A DNA stretch of 64,000 nt from Mimachlamys varia. Taxonomy: Eukaryota; Mollusca; Bivalvia; Pectinida; Pectinidae. Below, piece after piece: positions 60,788 through 64,000 of this stretch. Position 1 is the first letter of the stretch, and every line of letters begins with the position of its first letter. Under the pieces are notes generated by a model. It searched no databases. It was given only the letters and a program-made list of their open reading frames with translations, and had not been told where the DNA came from. Location: NCBI GenBank assembly GCA_947623455.1, contig OX392534.1, forward strand, positions 8,070,001 through 8,134,000, in the 5' to 3' direction. The position numbers and the translations under genes are program-made.

Positions 60788-62132
60788 CGAGGGGTGTTCC
60801 AAAAATAATGGCACTTGCATCGGTGCTCATATAGCGGAAGTACTTTTGTTCATTTTAATTTGCTCTGCCCTTCAAAATACTCTGCACCAGCCAGAACACA
60901 CCTGTTTAGCCGCTCAATCCATTTTTGGAAGCATTTGTCATACTCTTCAATGGGTACACCTATCAGACACTGATAAACAGCAGATCCAAGGGCATTTCTC
61001 GAATTGTATCTCCTTCCAGATAAATGATATTTAAGTTTTGGAAAGAGAAAATAGTCGCAGGGGGTCAAGTCTGGCGAATACGGAGGGTGCGGAAGGACGG
61101 TAACCTTCTCTGACTCCAAAAAGTCAGTCACAATACGTGCCTTGTGAGCGGGTGCATTATCATGAAAAAGTCGGACATACTTAAGTCCTGTTTTGGGGCG
61201 GCGACTTTTGTAGTAGTTCTTCAACTTTCTCAGAACAACGTTTTTATATAACTTGCCTGTGACCGTTCTGCCTTTTGCCACCGGGATTTGAATAGCTGGA
61301 CCCTTATTAGTGAAAAAAATAGCATACAAAACCTTCTTTACCGTTCGTATTCGTTTGGCAATACTTGGGCGTCTGGCATTTTTAGTGGCCCATATTCGGT
61401 TGGCAACCTTCCGCTTTGGTTCAAAATAATACACACAGGTCTCATCACCAGTGACTATATTATCAAAAGCCTTTTTACTATATTTTGGGTACATTTTGTG
61501 AAGTTTTTTTGCCATTGTTACACGCGTCTTCTTTTGCTCATCCGTTTCCAAATGGGGTATCCATCTTGCATTTATCTTTCTAACTTTTAGGTGTTTCTTC
61601 AAAATTGCATGAACTCTTGCTAACGACAAGTTTGTCATTCGAGCAAATTGTCTTACGGTGAATCGAGCATCAAATTGGAGGATATTTCGGATTTTTTTCT
61701 ACGTTACCTTTGGTCGTAGTTGTTGCAGGACGACCTGGGTGAGCCGCATCTTTCAGTTGCTGCTGCAAAGCACTAAATTTACCTATCCACCTACAAACAG
61801 TCCTGTGAGACATTTGGCCCTCCCCATAAATGTCACACACCTCGCAGTGAATATCTACAGCCTTTATGCCGAGTAATGACCTACCTTTTATATACATGTA
61901 GGCCCTAATTTCAAGAACATTTTCACCTTGTCTTCCTGTGATTTTGTGTCTAGTCTAACGAATAGGCTATGAAACGATGTACACTGTACCGAGGCCAGTG
62001 AACGTGTGGACGAGATATTTACCTGTGTCACGAGCCAGGGATCACTCACTCGACACGAGATGGTTTTGTGCATAAATTGCACGATTTCCGCGAAATAAAG
62101 CACAGATGACATTAATTATGGAACACCCCTCG
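60788..62132 (-). mobile_element. mariner (DD34D) transposon, 1345 bp
   Basis: The left end CGAGGGGTGTTCCAAAAATA and the right end (inverted) CGAGGGGTGTTCCATAATTA match over the first 14 bases and partly beyond. Both lie directly inside TA (60786-60787 and 62133-62134), the mariner target. The single transposase gene fills the element on the minus strand. Full length is preserved, so the copy is fairly young. Confidence 0.92.
60850..61897 (-). pseudogene. mariner transposase, one-base frameshift
   Basis: Cuts and pastes the element at TA sites. The N-terminal part (61670-61897) has the helix-turn-helix wording GEGQMSHRTVCRWIGKF and HPGRP. The catalytic part (60850-61638) has TGDE (Asp65 of that frame), FHDNAPAHKA (Asp160) and YSPDLTPCDYFLFPKLK (Asp195). 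Exactly 34 residues separate the last two Asp. The two parts are out of frame because of one extra base in an A7 run (T7 at plus 61692-61698); the intervening sequence is open in the second frame. Total length would be near the family's ~350 residues. All catalytic Asp are intact. The start is uncertain: the frame is open for 18 codons upstream of the ATG at 61895-61897. Confidence 0.92.
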
Positions 62133-62134
62133 TA

Positions 62135-62639
62135 GATGGTATGCCATGGAAGAGGGCCAACTATACGATCAATAACAAGTTTAGATCCACCACAACTAAA
62201 CATTGTAAACGTCAGTGAAACTGTAGGCGGCCTTCATTCAATTTGGATGTAACGGCTGACCTTTCATAGCACTATGAACGTTTAAAAAATGACATTCAAT
62301 CCTTATTTGAGCCCTTCACTCTAAACCAGAAAGTACAACCCAAAGGGTAACATTTTATGTGGCTTCCATCCGAACCTTACAATTACTTTAAAAGCACATA
62401 TATTCAAAGAAAATGTAGTTGCAAGTAAACCAAACATTGAAGCAACAACAACCAAAATATAACTAAACATCTTAGCTACATATAGCTTTTATAGGATTTT
62501 GGCCAAGACTTCTCATAATTTCATATTTCAATCTCATTTGATGCAACAATACGTGCAGTGACAGATACCTCGTCTCCATCGGCGTTGTGAACATGAACTA
62601 GCAAGATGACGCCCCATTTATACATTGTATCAGCCTTGT
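62135..62639. other. No gene seen
   Basis: Short AT-rich interval with no recognisable features. Confidence 0.5.
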
Positions 62640-62890
62640 AAATATGACAATGATGACTCGGTTCTCATTTTGGGGATTGATGCTTACTTGGGTGTGACAA
62701 CGATTTTTATCGCGGGTGTCGTCGATGAAGAATAAGACGCTTACTCTTCCGGAACACCTGGTCTTATTTTCTTGTGCTTTTACGAAAGTATCCATGTAAA
62801 TATTTCCTTTGTTCCTATTTTGCCTCTAGTTTAATCGATTTTTAGTTTGGATTATGATTTTGTTGACGCTTTTGTATTCTCTGATTTTTT
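62640..62890 (+). mobile_element. PLE-like 3' tail
   Basis: Plus-sense (GACTCGGTTCTCATTTTGGG, GCGGGTGTCGTCGATGAAGA, CTTACTCTTCCGGAACACCT), ending TTGTATTCTCTGATTTTTTT. Well preserved, tail only. Confidence 0.8.
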
Positions 62891-64000
62891 TCGACTGGAA
62901 TTATAGGTCACGTGATGTATGACGTCATTGAGGCACAACCTATCCGATGCCTGTCCCTATTCTGACACGCTTATTATATATTTATGTTTTATCTGCAAGT
63001 GTAAGTATGGACTTCTAACAAAGTTTCTTGATGTAAGTAATAACAGCAACAAATGGGTGTTGTGTGGTTAAAATTATCAATCGTCATTAATGATCTTATC
63101 AGAAAAAAACAAACTGATCTAATTCTAATTCCGGTTATTGCATTCAATTCTAATCGTTCGTGACGTAACTCCAAGTTGAGAGACAGTGATACAATTTACA
63201 CATCTGAATTAACAGCTATATAAATTACCTGTGGTCTTTCCTATCATACTTTAATACCTAAACTTATCATGATCCTGTTTGTGAAAACTGTATGAAAAAT
63301 AAGATTTAAACTCGTTCAATAATTTGAATCCTAGTTGAAATAAATATCACTAAATAAAGTGAGCCTGACACAATTTATTTATTTAACGTGATTGAATTTC
63401 ACGTATACATGTACTTATGATTCTGTTTCTGTTTTTTTATAATTCCAAGAATATGAAGCAGTATTTCCCTGCGCTAGGATTTAGAGATGACTTAACACAC
63501 ATATGTTGCACCTTATAGATTTAGTAATAGATACAATATGCCGAAAAAAATGAATTTAGAGTTATTATTTCGAACTGCAATTACAATTTAGTGACAAGGA
63601 GATGTTGTAAAAGCGTATGCAATATTCATAGGTTAATCAATGTAATGGACTGACGTGTTAATGAATTAAGTAACAAGTAAAGAAGTCGGGGAGGACCTTT
63701 CTTCACATACCGATTTTAGTCCACTTTTTAGCAATATTTCAATTTAACACAAATAATTCAGACTGTCATGTTTTCACATCTATTTGTGACAGTGTCTGCT
63801 TCATTCAAACTTGGCAGGAATTGTTTGTTTACGTGCACAGTCCGGAAAAATTGAATGAAAGTTTTTGAATTTCATGTGTACGAGCTGTACTACTACCAGG
63901 GACTTGTTCATTGTATGTTATAGAGTGGATAGAGTGGTGGGGGGGGGGGGGGCACTTAAAACATAACATCCCCGTGACTTTATTAACTTTATTATCTCCA
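62891..64000. other. No gene; fragment of dispersed repeat
   Basis: About 63490-63560 (ACACATATGTTGCACCTT, ATATGCCGAAAAAAATGAAT) is a partial relative of the repeat at 13.02 kb. A G run lies at about 63937-63952. No coding frame recognised. Confidence 0.5.

Overview
The window is AT-rich animal nuclear DNA dominated by transposable-element debris. It has no prokaryotic operons. It contains tRNA-derived SINEs, a candidate spliced leader exon, a Ty3/Gypsy retrotransposon, a mariner transposon and many MITE-like foldback repeats. The SINE types and the multicopy reverse-transcriptase family resemble those I know from bivalve molluscs, so a bivalve is my best guess (inference, not proven here). 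I found no intact conventional host gene.

Layout. 1-13.5 kb is mostly non-coding: a perfect 23-bp foldback (762-850), a TIR element (927-1786), a 30-bp minisatellite (7386-8692) and truncated copies of one reverse-transcriptase element, called here the PLE-like family. 13.57-17.12 kb is a threefold tandem array of a ~1.26-kb unit built from PLE-like pieces. 18-26 kb holds several foldback and duplicated segments, including a ~1.1-kb inverted repeat carrying two perfect estrogen-response-element-type palindromes. 26.5-37.4 kb has an old segmental duplication, a hAT-like MITE with an 8-bp target duplication, and the two longest PLE-like copies. 37.9-40.1 kb has a pogo-like MITE and two tRNA-derived SINEs. 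41.2-43.8 kb is the largest non-retroelement coding region: a two-zinc-module protein of a multicopy invertebrate family, broken by one frameshift and one stop. 45.5-50.6 kb holds more PLE-like debris and a large inverted repeat.

51.14-59.63 kb is a complete Ty3/Gypsy element on the minus strand with LTRs that read as identical. Its order is LTR, tRNA-Lys(CUU)-type primer site, long leader, an extra SGNH-hydrolase-like ORF, gag, a C_CCA_AAA slippery site with a 9-bp stem, protease, reverse transcriptase, RNase H, integrase, polypurine tract, LTR. The extra ORF sits in the same frame as gag, separated by one stop codon. Gag and RT each carry a one-base frameshift, and the integrase zinc finger is partly deleted. 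60.79-62.13 kb is a mariner (DD34D) element with TIRs and TA target sites, broken by one extra base in an A run.

Two themes matter most. First, the Gypsy element's gene set (SGNH-like ORF plus recoding signals) is the best candidate for something little described. Second, four coding breaks in three unrelated elements each fit a single extra base in a short homopolymer. That is what residual long-read error would look like, so some 'pseudogenes' here may be intact in the animal.
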